Source: Knoxdaviesia capensis
Taxonomy: Eukaryota > Ascomycota > Sordariomycetes > Microascales > Gondwanamycetaceae
NCBI GenBank assembly: GCA_001510575.1
Contig: LNGK01000003.1
Span: 2,581,369 to 2,645,368, forward strand
Length of the DNA stretch: 64,000 bases
Reading direction: 5' to 3'
A program made the translations under genes and the position numbers. Below are positions 10,578 to 25,336 of the stretch, piece by piece (position 1 is the first letter of the stretch; the number at the start of each line of letters is the position of its first letter). Below the pieces are notes generated by a model. The model was given only the letters and a program-made list of their open reading frames with translations. It was not told where the DNA came from and made no database searches.

Positions 10578-13401
10578 AGTCTAGGGTTATATCCTGCCGT
10601 GTCTTATACTATAAGTCCGTAATATTATAGCGTAGAATATCCTTTACTATACGTCGAATATAGTGTGTTTCGAGTAAGTTATTAGTAGAATTCTATACTA
10701 TTTTAGCTAAAAGTTTAATAGCTTTATATTTAGACTTATTCTAATAATTAAACGCGAGAGCTATAAATACGCGCGAAGGGGTAGATATTAGTATGCGGCT
10801 AGAGATAAATATTAGTATAGATTCTATTAATATAGGCTATAGTATATTAGTATACTATCGAATAAAATACTAAAGGGGTATAAATTCGCCTCTAATTACT
10901 AGTAGTATTCGAGACGTCTAATACGTATATAGAATTATAGATTTATATAAGTAGGTCTAAATACGTACTAATTATACTATAACTATATAGTCTACCTTAC
11001 TTAAGTAGTCGCTTTATAGCTAACTAATAGCTTTTTTTCCGTTTTTCTTACGATCTTCTCTATTATTAATATCCGATAGGAGTATTAGCTCTAGAAACGT
11101 TACTTAGAGGTATTAATACTACCTAATAGCGTACTTATCGTTTATTAAAAGTATATTTTACTTTATTAGACTACCTTCGATAGCTAAATTCCTATTTATT
11201 AAACGAGGGCCTAGGAATCGTCCTTTAATAATAAGCTATAATAGTAGTATAAAGCCGTTAATACTAATATTAGTAAACGGTTTACTATTAGGTCCTAGAT
11301 ATAGTTTCGCTTAAAATATTACTTTAGGGGTTATCGTTTATAAGGGTATTTACTAGGATAGTATAGGAAATATTAGAAATATATTACTATCGTATACTCC
11401 TTATCTATATATATAACCTTATTATCCTTCTAGAACTGTACTACCGGTACCTCTCGGTATTTATAATATAATATATAGTACCGAGGGCTAGTTTCTCGTC
11501 GGTTAGACGCTAGTTATAGGTAATAACGGGTTATTAGCTATAGTTACGCTAGAAAGGGGGCTCTTTCTACCTAGGTCGGTAGGTAATAGTAGTCCTATTA
11601 TCTATAGACTAGCTAATGATAGCGAGGGAGTAAGAAAAGAGGATAAGGTAGCTATAGCTATAGCCGGTAAGTTACTACGGCTTATAGCGTCTATTAGCTT
11701 TTCTAGAAGCTTTTCTATTATTATACTAATAACGGTATTTATATTATCGGTACGCTCTTTCTCTCTCGCTTATCTATTAAAGTTAGACTTTATATAGTCC
11801 GTAAGTAGCGCTTTTATTATTTACTTTAATTCCTTAATCGTAATAGACTCGGTATATTAAGGCGGTAGACTACTTACTAGCTATACTAGTAGAATATTTA
11901 TCCCGTTATCTATAGCCTTTCCTTTCCTTCGTCTTATTATTATCTAATAATTATATATAATAGGGGTTACTTCCGTAGGGGGTTATAGCTCCTTAACTAG
12001 TAACTTACTAGTTTATAGGTTAGTTATAACGCTTACTTTACTTAAGGCTTTAAGGTTATAGGTAATACTTTTATCTCTTTTACGTAGAATACGTTATTCT
12101 TTATCCGATATTTAGCGTAAAAGCGGATATTAGCGGTCTAGGCTCGCTAGGAAATAGGGGGTTAGGGATATAAACCGATAGTAAGTAGGAGTAAAAAGGA
12201 ATAAATAAGGTAAACTAGGGTATAATAGTTATAAATCGTTAGATAATCTAGATTTATAGGGTTAATAATAGGGGAAAAGAGCGGTAGAAAGGATAACTAT
12301 TAGAAAAGAAATAGGGCTAGTGAAATAAGAAATAAGACTATTAGTATATAAATAGGGTATAAAGGGGGTATAAAAGCGGGTTAGTTTTAGAATAAGAGGC
12401 GGATTAGTAATTAGAATTAAATAGAATAGGAGAATAGGTAAAAAGGAAGTCCGTAAATAGAGGTAGTAGAAAATAATTAAAAATAGTAGAAATATTAAGA
12501 CGTTAGTTATCGGAATAGTAGGAGTCTTAGAAATAACTAGAAAAAGTCGTAGGAATAAATAGGTAAAGCCGTAGAATAAATAGAAAGGTCGTAAAAATAA
12601 AGGAAAAATCGTAGAAAAGTCGTAGAAATAAATAGAAATAGGTAGATTAGCTATTAAATATTTAGTAATAGGACTCGAACCTATTAGTAGTATCCGATAG
12701 CTTAAGAGGTATAGGAAAGGTACGCGGGGGGCGTATAAAACGTTAGTAAAGGTAGGGTAATTCGGTGTTTTACTAGAGTAATAGCTATTAATTAGTTATT
12801 AGTTTAGTAAGGACGGAATTAAAAGAAGGAAAATAAAAGATATTTATTTAACGTGCTTTCGTTACTAAAAGGAGGTTAAATAGAAAGGGTTTTTATAAAA
12901 GAAAGGTAATTCGTAGTTTACCGCGGCGGAAAGTAGTAAAGCTATTAGCGGAGGTGAATTCTAAATTAAAAGAAAGGAAAGTTAAGATATCGGTCGATTA
13001 CGTGTCGATTAGGACTTAAACCTAGAGGAAAGGTAGTTAATTATAATTATTAGGCTTTAAAGGAAGGTTAATAAGAGATTAATAGTATAAGTATTACGCT
13101 TATAAAAAATTAATTTTTTATAATTCCTAGATATATAGTCTAAAGGACTAATAAATAAGTTATAATTATAAGGCACGTATAGAGAAATATATATAAAGGG
13201 AAGCTTAAATTTTTTCTATCTTAAGATATTTCCTATAAAAGCGTAGTAGATATCTACCTTTTATAGGTCTTTTACTAGCTCTTTAAGGTATTTATATATA
13301 TATAGATATATACCTAAATACTTACCGCTAGGTAGTATCTACGTGTATTAGTATACGTTTATACGTAATTATAATATACTCTAACCTATTAGGGATCTAT
13401 A
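10578..13401 (-). mobile_element. Partial copy C of the same element, reverse orientation
   Basis: Read on the minus strand this is the 5' LTR (13119-13401), the leader and the gag-like part. It stops near 10581 at a point that corresponds to about 3,430 of copy A, so pol and the 3' LTR are missing. Its broken inner end abuts the 3' LTR of copy A. The first bases (10581-10610) still hold TG pairs and are less mutated than the matching part of copy A. Confidence 0.85.
13119..13401 (-). repeat. 5' LTR of copy C
   Basis: This is a full-length 283-bp LTR in reverse orientation, starting TATAATTCCTAG and ending AGGGATCTATA on the + strand. A 24-bp perfect palindrome at 13100-13123 straddles its inner edge. 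Confidence 0.9.
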
Positions 13402-13651
13402 ATTCCTATTTACTAAACGAGGGCTATAGATCCCTAATAGGTTAGAGTATATTATAATTACGTATAAACGTATACTAATATACGTAGATATTACTTAGCG
13501 GTAAGTATTTAGGTATATATCTATATATATATAAATACCTTAAAGAGCTAGTAAAAGACCTATAAAAGGTAGATATCTACCGCGCTTTTATAGGAAATAT
13601 CTTAAGATAGAAAAAATTTAAGCTTCCCTTTATATATATTTCTCTATACGT

Positions 13652-13916
13652 NNNNNNNNNNNNNNNNNNNNNNNNNNNNNNNNNNNNNNNNNNNNNNNNN
13701 NNNNNNNNNNNNNNNNNNNNNNNNNNNNNNNNNNNNNNNNNNNNNNNNNNNNNNNNNNNNNNNNNNNNNNNNNNNNNNNNNNNNNNNNNNNNNNNNNNNN
13801 NNNNNNNNNNNNNNNNNNNNNNNNNNNNNNNNNNNNNNNNNNNNNNNNNNNNNNNNNNNNNNNNNNNNNNNNNNNNNNNNNNNNNNNNNNNNNNNNNNNN
13901 NNNNNNNNNNNNNNNN
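13652..13916. other. Assembly gap (265 N)
   Basis: The run of N begins inside the 5' LTR of copy B and ends in its leader. By comparison with copy A (867-1187) the true missing sequence should be about 320 bp: the end of the LTR and the leader with the junction palindrome. Confidence 0.98.
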
Positions 13917-16900
13917 ACGTTAAATAAATATCTTTTATTTTCCTTCTTTTAATTCTATCCTTACCGAACTAATAGCTAATTAACTACTATTACTCCGGTA
14001 AAATACCGAATTACCCTACCTTTACCGACGTTTTATACGCCTCCCGCGTGCCTTTCCTATACCTCCTAAGCTATCGGATACTACTAATAGGTTCGAGTCT
14101 TATTACTAAATATTTAATAGCTAATCCCTCTATTTTTATTTATTTCTACGACTTTTCCTTTATTTTATAACTTTACTTATTTATTTCTATAACTTTTTCT
14201 AGTTATTTCTAAGACTCCTACTATTCTAATAACTAACGTCTTAATATTTCTACTATTTTCGATTATTTTCTACTACCTCCGTTTACGGACTTCCTTTATT
14301 ACCTATTCTCCTATTCTATTTAATTCTAATTACTAATCCGCTTCTTATTCTAAGACTAACCCGCTTTTATACCCCCTTTATACCCCGTTTATATACTAAT
14401 AGTCTTATTTCTTATTTTACTAGCCTTATTTCTTTTCTAATAGTTATCCTTTCTACTACTCTTTTCCCTTATTATTAACCCTATAAATCTAGACTATCTA
14501 ACTATTATAACTATTACGTTCTAGTTTTCCTTATTTATTCCCTTTCGCTCCTACTTACTATCGGTTTATATCCCTAACCCCCTATTTCCTAGCGAGCCTA
14601 GACCGCTAATATCCGTTTTTACGCCGAATATCAGATAAAGAATAACGTGTTCTACGTAAAAGAGATAAAAGTATTACTTATAACCTTAAAGCCTTAAGTA
14701 AGGTAAGCGCTATAACTAACCTATAAACCGGTAAGTTACTAGTTAAGGAGCTATAACCCCCTATAGAAGTAACCCCTATTACGTATAATCGTTAGATAAT
14801 AATAGGATAAGGGAAAGGAAAGGCTATAGATAACGGGATAAATATTCTACTAGTATAGCTAGCTAATAATCTACTACCTTAATATACCGAGTCTATTACG
14901 ATCGAGGAATTAAAGTAAATAATAAAAGCGCTACTTACGGACTATATAGAGTCTAACTTTAATAGATAAGCGAGAGAGAAAGAGCGTACCGATAATATAA
15001 ATACCGTTATTAGTACGATAATAGAAAAGCTTCTAGAAAAGCTAATAGACGCTATAAGCTATAGTAACTTACCGGCTATAGCTATAGCTACCTTATCCTC
15101 TTTTCCTACTCCCTCGCTATTATTAGCTAGTCCGTAGATAATAGGACTACTATTACCTACTGACTTAGGTAGAAAGAGCCCCCTTTCTAGCGTAACTATA
15201 GCTAATAACCCGTTATTACCTATAACTAGCGTCTAACTAACGAGAAACTAACCCTTAGTACCGTATATTATATTATAAATACCGAGAGGCATAGGTAGTA
15301 CGGTTCTAGAAGGATAATAAGGTTATATATATAGATAAAGAGTATATAATAGTAGTATATTTCTAATATTTCCTATACTATCTTAGTAAATACTATTATA
15401 AACGATAACCCCTAAAGTAATGTTTTAAGCGAAATTATATCTAGGACCTAATAGTAAACCGTTTACCGATATTAGTATTAACGGCTTTATATTACTATTA
15501 TAGCTTACTATTAAAGGACGATTCCTAGGCCCTCGTTTAGTAAATAGGAATTTAGCTATCGAAGGTAGTCTAATAAAGTAAAATATACCTCTAATAAACG
15601 ATAAGTACGTTATCGGGTAGTGTTAATACCTCTAAGCGACGTTTCTAGAGCTAATACTCCTATCGGATATTAGTAATAGAGAAGATCGTAAGAAAAACGG
15701 TAAAAAAGCTATTAGTTAGCTATAGAGTAACTACTTAAGTAAGGTAGACTATATAGTTATAATATAATTAGTACGTATTTAGACTTACTTATATAAATCT
15801 ATAATTCTATATACGTATTAGATATCTCGAATACTACTAGTAATTAGAAGCGAATTTATACCCCTTTAGTATTTTATTTAATAGTATACCGATATATTAT
15901 AGCCTATACTAGTAGAATCTATATTAATATTTATCTCTAGTTATATATTAATATCTACCCCTTCGCGTATATTTATAGCTCTCGCGTTTAATTATTAGAA
16001 TAAGTCTAAATATAAAGCTATCGAGCTTTTAGCTAAAATAGTATAGAATTCTACCGATAACTTACTCGAAACGTATTATATTCGACGTATAGTAGAGGAT
16101 ATTCTACGTTATAATATTACGGACTTATAGTATAAGATATAGTAGGATATAACCCCCGATTCTAGTATCCGTACTATAGTTAATACTACCTACTACCTAT
16201 TAAAGATTAGATAATTATACGCCGCTTAGCTAAATAGTACGCTAAAGACTAAGGAGGAAAGAGAAACGCTATAATTTAGAACCCGTAAAGAAGTACTTAA
16301 TTATATTACGTAGGATAAAGATAGAGATAAATCTACGTACTTCCGATATAGAAAGATAGGTTATTAGGTTCGCGAATATATAGAGCTACGTACTAAGAAT
16401 AACGATCGACGTTAAAAGGCGCGTTAGAATATGCGTTTTACGATAAATCGAGGCTAAATAATAGATAATCGTAGTTATTCCCGCGAGCCTCGTAACTATT
16501 CTTAAAATACCTCCCGCGACCGTAACTATTTACGAAGACCGTCTTAGGACCGAAAGACGTACCGTTCCCCTACTCCCTACCCCTCTAGGAATAAAGATAG
16601 ATTAATAATAGATAAAGGATAGCGGAATAATAGGAGAGGGGATAAGAAACCCGCTATTTATAGCATATACCTTATATAGAAAGAAGATTTATCTCCCGAA
16701 GGATCTCCCCTCTTAGAAGCTACGGGCTTAGACGTAAACGATAACTATTTCGCTAACGTTACCTACTATTCTATACTATTTATAATCCTTTTAGTAGAGG
16801 AATTAACGTTAATTAGTAAGATACTAATAAAATAGCTACGACGCGAAGGATACCGTAAACGATACCGCCTCTATACTGGTTTACTAACGAATAACTAATA

Positions 16901-19900
16901 AACGCCGCTTATAGTATTTATTAATACTGGAATAGCTAGCGTATTCGTCTCTAAATCATACGCCTATCGTTATTTAGCGCTATACCGATCCGTTAACCCT
17001 CTACGCCTTAGTAGCTTAGGCGGTAATAGTAGCTTTACTATTATTAACGATATCGTTATTTCCTTCTAATTAACGATTATTAACGGACTATCTAAGGTTA
17101 TTTCTATAGTAGCTAGTATTATTACTAACGGTACCTACCTTACCGACCTAACTATCGGCTAAAGCGGAGCTACGAAGCTCGGTTATACCGATACTAATAG
17201 TATAATAAAGCTTATATTCCTACGCGATTCCCCCGTTATTCTATATTTCTACCCTCCCTAGAGACGAGATAATATCGCTATTACCTATACTACCTCTACT
17301 ACCGATTCTAGTCTAATAAATATTACCTCTTCCTATAATAATCCTACCCCGTTATACGATAAGAACCTCCCTTTACTTCTATCGATATATATTTATAGTA
17401 TTTTACTTACGGATCCTAATACCTATACCCTCTCCTATATTACCTCCGAATCGTTTCCCTTTATTACGTACCTCGCTAAGTAATAGTATAATAGTACTCC
17501 TTTACCCCGATAAATATTTCCTAGAACGGTAAATACTAACTAAGTAACTATCGAATTTAATAAAGAGCTATTACCCGAGTATAAGAAGTAACTATTACTT
17601 ACGAAAGAGCGTATAAAGCGCGACGCTATTCGCGGCGCCCGTATTATTATAGAAAACTAATAGAAGAAAGTAAATACCGAAGCCTTAATAATTATATAAA
17701 AGGCCTTCGATAATAATACCTTCGTCTTTATTCTACGGTATTTCGATACTAGATTAGACGTAAAGGCCCGTACTTAGTATAATATTAAGACTACCGATAC
17801 TAAACCTAGATCTCTCCCCCTACGCCGCTATAGCCCCTACTAACGTAAAATTATAAAGGAATTTACTAATAAACTATTCTTACTTAGTATTATTCGATAC
17901 GCTATTAACTCCCTATAATCTATACCTACCTTATTACTACTTAAGAAGCCCCTCCCTAGTAATAACTAGCTTAGATACCGTTTCGTAATTAACTACTATA
18001 CGTTAAACGAAGTTACGCGAAAAGTAGCCTATCTACTACTAAATATCGAGGATTCCCTCTAATAGGCCGCTAGATACCGATTCTATACCTTTCTCGACCT
18101 AGAAGACGGCTTCTAGTAGATAGTTATAGACCCTAAGGTAGTACTAAAGATAGCGTTTTCTACGCCTTTTAGATAATATAAATAGCTTCGTATACTATTT
18201 AGCTTTATAAACGTACCTATAACCTTCTAGCGTTTTATAAACGAAGTCCTCGAGCCGGTACGCGCCTTTACTATAGGCCTTTTAAACGATATTTATATTT
18301 AGGGTAAGATAATAATAGAATTAGCCGAGAGAATAGTCGCTATTCTACGCTAATTAAGCCGCTATCGACTATTATTAAACCTTAAGAAGTACGAATAGTT
18401 CGTTAAAGAAGGTAAGTTCTTAGGAATAATTATCTCTATCTACGGTATTCGTCCCGATCCTAAGAAGGTAGCCGCTATCTACGAGAGACCCGCGCCTACT
18501 ATTACTACTAAGATCCGTAGCTTTTTAAATACCGCTAGCTATTTACGCCGCTTTATCCCCTACTTCGTATATAAAGCGCGCCTACTCTATAAGTATACTA
18601 GAGTAGATAAGCCTAAAGGTATATAAGTATAGCTAGATAACGAGTTATTATAAGCCTAGCGCGATATTCGCGATACTATAGCCTCCCTCCTAGAGCTACG
18701 TAACTACGACTATATACTCCTATCGGTACTTAAGACTAACGCTTCTAATTATGCCGTCGGTACTACGTTATTCTAACTATAACGCGATTCTAATAATAAA
18801 CGTAGCGTTTTACGCCTAGTTACGTACTTTAACGCTATTTTATCGAAGACCTAGTAACGATATAGTACCTAGGAGAGAGAAATACTTACCGTTATTATAT
18901 TATTATAGTATTAGAGGAGCTAGCTAGAGGCTACTAAGATTACTATTATTACTAACTACGAAACCCTACGCCTTTTTACTACTAAGTAGGAATAACTAGC
19001 TAGAATATTACGATTTCTCGATATAATCGTATACTATAGCGTACGTATTTACTACCGATCCGGTAAGGCTAATACTTTAGCTAATTAGTTATTACGGCCG
19101 CGTATAGATATAGCGCTCGTAACGAATAAGGAGGAAGGGTACGAAACGAACGATAATAATACGTTAACTAACGCCTTTCCTACTACTAATAACGAGACCC
19201 CTAGACTACCGAACTAACGATTTAAGATACGTCTACCGGCGCGACTACCGTAAAACGACGCCGAATAGCCTCCGAGTAATACTATAAATACTAAATAACC
19301 TATAAACGATACGCTAATCGCCCTTAATATTAAGAAGTTAGACGACCTTAGATAGTACGACGTCTAGGATATTATTAACTACCTAGAGAATAGCTATCTA
19401 CTCCCCTATCGTATCCTTTCGACCTTCGTTTAGGACTATTTCGCTATCTTTTATAGCGAAGTATATACCGTTATTAACTATATCCTAATAAAGATATTAA
19501 CGTACGAGGCCTCCGTTTTAGAAGCTATTAAGGTTTATAAGCTAGAAGGCTATACGCGTGTTAATATCTTATATACGCTATTAGTTAAACGAGTATAGTA
19601 TCCCGATTTAATTTTAGCTACGAATAAGGCTATTCGACGGTATACGGAATATTAATTACTATAAAAACCCCCTAAAGTAACGGAATCGCTACGACTAATA
19701 CTAACCGTACGATTATTAGTATACTAGGGAATAGACTTTACTAGCCGTTTTATTATTAATAGTAAACGGATATAGCTATTAATAATAGTCGAGTACGCTA
19801 CTAGCTACGCTATAATAGTTATAGACCCTCGTAATAGCACCTTAGTTACTACGAAATTACTAGTAGTACGTATTTACGTAGTATTCGGACCGTTAGTTAA

Positions 19901-22886
19901 GATTATTACTAATAATAGTACCCCCTTTAACTCCGATAAATTTAGGACCCTCCTCGCTAACTATAACCCCCTTATATAATAATATCGTATAATAATATAC
20001 TATCTATAGACGAATAGCCGAGTTAAGCGCTTTAACGGGTAAATTAAGTATATCGCTAGCCGTTTAGCCAGCGCTAATACCGAAAACCGAGAAGATATCG
20101 ATTAGCTAATAGTTATTCTTAAAGTTATACGTATCTACCTAAATAGACCGTAAATAAGTAGCTTTTCCCCGTATTACCTACTTTTCGGTACCGAGCCCTA
20201 CGATAGCGCTACTTATATTACTACGCTATACGAACGGGAGCCTACTATAGATAAAGTTATTACCTCCTAGTAAGATTTAGCTCGCGAAAGATAGTTATTT
20301 AAGACCGTTCGCCTATTATCTAACTCCGTAAAGGTATACTAAATATATATCTATATTATATTATAGAATAATAAAGCTACGTATCGTATTTTTAGTAAAG
20401 GCGATTAGACGTTACGATATCGACTATAAAAGTATAAATACGAGCTATTCTACGATAGACCGTAGCTTATTATCGACGTTTACTAGGGTAATACCTATAC
20501 TCTAGAGTTACCGGGCGGTTATTAGCTTAATAAACGCTATAATAGGTTTAACCTATTCCTAGCGTACGTCGAGGATAGCTAGCCTATTCGTAGCCTTTAG
20601 TATACTAGTCGTCGCTTACTTAAGCTAGATCGTAAGCGTCTATCGTCTATCGGTAGATAGTTACCTTACCCTATACTATTTCTTTCTTTTTTTATTTTTT
20701 ATTTATTATTTTACTTTTCCGTTATAATATTCGTTCTATAGTTATCCCCTATTTATATCTTAATTCTATCTATATCCTAATTTCCTTTATTCTATTTTTA
20801 TTTTAGTTACGCCTTACTATTAAGCTATACTATTTTCCTTTTTTAGAATTTTTCTTTTATTATTTTTTTTTTTTATTTTACTATTATTACCGCTAATATT
20901 CCGCCTTTTATATACTTTTTCCGATTTTTTCCCGTATATTTCCTTACTTTTAACTTATTTTACTATATTAATATTTAATAGAACGCTCTAGACTTACCGC
21001 TACGCCTATATACTATTTTTTTCTTTCTTCCCTTCTTTATTCCTAATTCCCGCGCTTTACGCTAGCTACCTATATTTACGTAGCTAACTATCGTACTTTC
21101 CTATATTCGTACGATAAAGGGAGGGGAAGGAGGTGTTAATTATACTATCTAATACCGAATAGTATAATACCGCTATAATACGATATTCTAAATACCGCGA
21201 TTAACCTAAACGTCCTTTATCCGGCTATCCCTTCCGTCCTCTAGGACCCGCTTTTCTTAGTAACTACTTAGTTTAATAGCTATTAGGACTATATTAACTA
21301 ATAGAAGGACTACTATAGTACGATAAACGCCGTAATAACCTTACTTTTTATAATAAAAAGCTAAATTCTTTCTTATTTATAATAAATAAAGAAACGAATA
21401 GTTATACGACTAACGAAGAAGTATAAGAAGCTAGCGATCTCTAGCTATAAACGATTTAGAATTAGATAGTTTTTTATCTCTCTTATTACTATTATCTCTT
21501 TCCTATCTATCTTTCCTATTACTAGTACTATTAATAGCTATTCTATTTACCGAGCCTACTATTTATACTATAAACGATAATAATATCTCTTAATAGCCTA
21601 CTAATAATAATAATAATAACGCTAATAATACTCTATTACCTACTATAGCCGCTATTCCCCCTACCGCTACTCCCGTTACGAACGTACCGCGCGTTACCGC
21701 TATAGTCGGAGCCGTCGAGCCGATTCCGTATACCTAATACGTATTAAGACGTATCGAATACCTAGGTATTCTCTACTATTAATACGTTATTAATAACGCC
21801 GTATAGAATACTTATACTAAATACTATAACTATTAGGCTAATTACTAGGTACCCGGTAATATATCGGCTAAAATAGATACCTTTATAGATACTAATAAGA
21901 ACTAGATTAATACGCTAAGTATGTAAACCCGAGCGCTACGGGATATCGCTATAGCTAAGTATCTATTCGTTTATAATAGAGGCGTTACGGCCGCTAATTA
22001 GAAGTTAAATAGCGAAGAATTTAATAACGCGAGCCGTTTTATTAATACCGTAGCTATACTATATACCTTCGCGGGATACCTCGTACCTATTTAACTAACT
22101 ATTATATACCTACGGCGTACGGCTTTAGCGCTAGCCCCGACCTCGGTATATATATTACCTCTCTTTTTAGTTACTAAGGGCGCCGAAATTAATATTATTA
22201 AAGGAGGACCCCCGCTAGTACTTACGGTAGCTCCGCTAGTAGTAGTACCCGTTATACTAGCTATTACCGTACTAATACTAGCTAGTAGAGCCGCCGTTAT
22301 ACCTATAATACCGGTATTTACGTTAATAGCCGCGCTAATAGTAGCTACCGCTATCGTAATAACACCCCCTTTCCCTAACGCCCCGGTCCCCGCTACCTTT
22401 ATAACCTAATTCCCTAGCGTAGCGCCTGCCTATATTAACTAATAATAGGTAGATAAGTTACGTAATCGCTACTTATATAGTATAGTATAGGCCGTTACTA
22501 TCCGACTAGGTATCGTAGTATTCTTAATCCCCCCTAATGCTATCTAATACTAAGGTATTTATATCGTTAGACGGATAAAACGGTACCTATAGTTACCCGA
22601 AACGCTATAAATAGGAAGTTCCCTTTTATTATACTAGATACCTATTTTCCTATCGATTACTATTATTATTCCTATCTAACTACTATTTAGACTCGCTTTA
22701 TATTATATTTCTTTCTATACGCTTAGAAAAGTCGAAAAAGATAAAAAAAGAGGACCCCTAGAAAAATATAAAAATAATTAAAAATCGCTTATAGTACGAG
22801 TATAAAATTATATAAAGGGAAGTCCTTTTAATATCCTTTACTAGTTAAAGGTAGATCGCGGACGATCTAGTTAAGAAAGGGGATCT

Positions 22887-23170
22887 TATAGATCCCTAAT
22901 AGGTTAGAGTATATTATAATTACGTATAAACGTATACTAATATACGTGGATACTACCTAGCGGTAAGTATTTAGGTATATATCTATATATATATAAATGC
23001 CTTAAAGAGCTAGTAAAAGACCTATAAAAGGCAGATATCTGCCGCGCTTTTATAGGAAATATCTTAAGATAGAAAAAAATTTAAGCTTCCCTTTATATAT
23101 ATTTCTCTATACGTGCCTTATAATTATAACTTATTTGTTAGTCCTTTGGACTATATATCTAGGAATCATA
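22887..23170 (+). repeat. 3' LTR of copy B
   Basis: A 284-bp LTR, one A longer in a poly-A run than the 283-bp form. It keeps a few TG/CA pairs that are lost elsewhere. The bases following it (GGGC) repeat those before the 5' LTR. Confidence 0.9.
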
Positions 23171-25052
23171 GGGCCTAGGAATCGTCCTTTAATAGTAAGC
23201 TATAATAGTAGTATAAAGCTATTAATACTAATATCGGTAAACGGTTTACTATTAGGTCCTAGATATAGTTTCGCTTAAAATATTACTTTAGGGGTTATCG
23301 TTTATAAGGGTTACTACTAGAATAGTATAAGAAATATTAGAATTATACCGTTATCGTATACTCCTTATCTATATATATAACCTTATTATCCTTCTAGAAC
23401 CGTACTACCTATACCTCTCGGTATTTATAATATAATATATAATACCGAGGGCTAGTTTCTTATCGGTTAGACGCTAGTTATAGGTAATAACGGATTATTA
23501 GCTATAGTTACGCTAGAAAGGGGGCTCTTTCTACCTAGGTTAGTAGGTAATAGTAGTCCTATTATCTATAGACTAGCTAATAATAGCGAGGGAGTAAGAA
23601 AAGAGGATAAGGTAGCTATAGCTATAGCTAGTAAGTTACTACGGCTTATAGCGTCTATTAGCTTTTCTAGAAGCTTTTCTATTATTATATTAATAACGGT
23701 ATTTATATTATCGGTACGCTCTTTCTCTCTCGCTTATCTATTAAAGTTAGACTCTATATAGTCCGTAAGTAGCGCTTTTATTATTTACTTTAATTCCTTA
23801 ATCGTAATAGACTTAGTATATTAAGGTAGTAGACTACTTACTAGCTATACTAGTAGAATATTTATCCCGTTATCTATAGCCTTTCCTTTCCCTCGTCCTA
23901 TTATTATCCGACGATTATACGTAATAGGGGTTACTTCTATAGGGGGTTATAGCTCCTTAACCGGTAACTTACTAGTTTATAGGTTAGTTATAGCGCTTAC
24001 CTTACTTAAGGCTTTAAGGTTATAAGTAATACTTTTATTTCTTTTACGTAGAATACGTTATTCTTTATCCGATATTTAGCGTAAAAGCGGATATTAGCGG
24101 TCTAGGCTCGCTAGGAAATAGGGGGTTAGGGATATAAACCGATAGTAAGTAAGAGCGAAAAGGAATAAATAGGGAAAACTAGAGCGTAATAGTTATAAAT
24201 AGTTAGATAGTTTAGATTTATAAGGTTAATAATAGGGGAAAAGAGCGGTAGAAAGGATAACTATTAGAAAAGAAATAGGGCTAGTAAAATAAGAAATAAG
24301 ACTATTAATATATAAATAGGGTATAAAGGGGGTATAAAAGCGGGTTAGTCTTAGAATAAGAGGCGGATTAGTAATTAGAATTAAATAGAATAAGAGAATA
24401 GGTAATAAAGGAAGTCCGTAAACGGAGGTAGTAGAAAATAATCGAAAATAGTAGAAATATTAAGACGTTAGTTATCGGAATAGTAGGAGTCTTAGAAATA
24501 ACTAGAAAAAGTCGTAGAAATAAATAAGTAAAGTCGTAAAATAAAAGAAAAATTATAGAAATAAATAAAAATAGAGGGATTAGCTATTAAATATTTAGTA
24601 ATAAGACTCGAACCTATTAGTAGTATCTAATAGCTTAGGAGGTATAGGAAAGGCACGCGGGAGGCGTATAAAACGTTAGTAAAGGTAGGGTAATTCGGTA
24701 TTTTACTAGAGTAATAGTAGTTAATTAGCTATTAGTTCGGTAAGGATAGAATTAAAAGAAGGAAAATAAAAGATATTTATTTAACGTGCTTTCGTTACTA
24801 AAAGGAGGTTAAATAGAAGGGGTTTTTTATAAAAGAAGGGTAATTCGTGGTTTACCGCGGCGGAAAGTAGTAAAGCTATCGGTAGAGGTGAATTCTAAAT
24901 TAAAAGAAAGGAAAGTCGAGATATTAGTCGATTATATATCGATTAGGACTCGAACCTAGAGGAAAGGCAGTCGATTACGACGGTTAGGCTTTAAAGGAAG
25001 GTTAATAAGAGATTAATAGTATAAGTATTACGCTTATAAAAAATTAATTTTT

Positions 25053-25336
25053 TATAATTCCTAGATATATAGTCTAAAGGACTAATAAATAAGTTATAAT
25101 TATAAGGCACGTATAGAGAAATATATATAAAGGGAAGCTTAAATTTTTTTCTATTTTAAGATATTTCTTATAAAAGCGCGGTAGATATCTACCTTTTATA
25201 GGTCTTTTACTAGCTCTTTAAGGCATTTATATATATATAGATATATACCTAAATACTTACCGCTAGGCAGTATCCACGTGTATTAGTATACGTTTATACG
25301 TAGTTATAATACACTCTGACCTATTGGGGATCCACA
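25053..25336 (-). repeat. 5' LTR of copy D
   Basis: A reverse-orientation 284-bp LTR. Its outer 80 bases (about 25,260-25,336) retain CA and TG pairs, including the terminal ..GGGGATCCACA, and are the least RIP-mutated LTR end in the block together with 640-715. A perfect 24-bp palindrome at 25034-25057 crosses its inner edge. Confidence 0.9.

Larger units (their letters stand above)
13425..23170 (+). mobile_element. Copy B of the element, inserted in copy D (complete, gapped)
   Basis: LTRs lie at 13425-13651 (cut by the N gap) and 22887-23170. The internal part follows copy A with an offset of about 12.73 kb: zinc knuckle relic at 16337-16378, protease relic near 16,920, reverse transcriptase through about 18,150-18,310, integrase end near 20,010, and the extra 3' frame at about 21,675-22,420. 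The sequence GGGC directly before and after the element is its target-site duplication, which makes this the only copy here with a visible one. It is RIP-inactivated like the others. Confidence 0.88.
13402..25336 (-). mobile_element. Copy D, reverse orientation, split by copy B
   Basis: Copy D is seen in two pieces, 13402-13424 and 23171-25336. Read together they are continuous with the matching part of copy C (around 11,200): the target CGAGGGCCTAGG is cut by copy B and its four bases GGGC are found on both sides. D runs from the gag region to its 5' LTR at 25053-25336. The left end is cut off where it meets the outer end of the copy C LTR, so C appears to have inserted into D. Confidence 0.8.
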
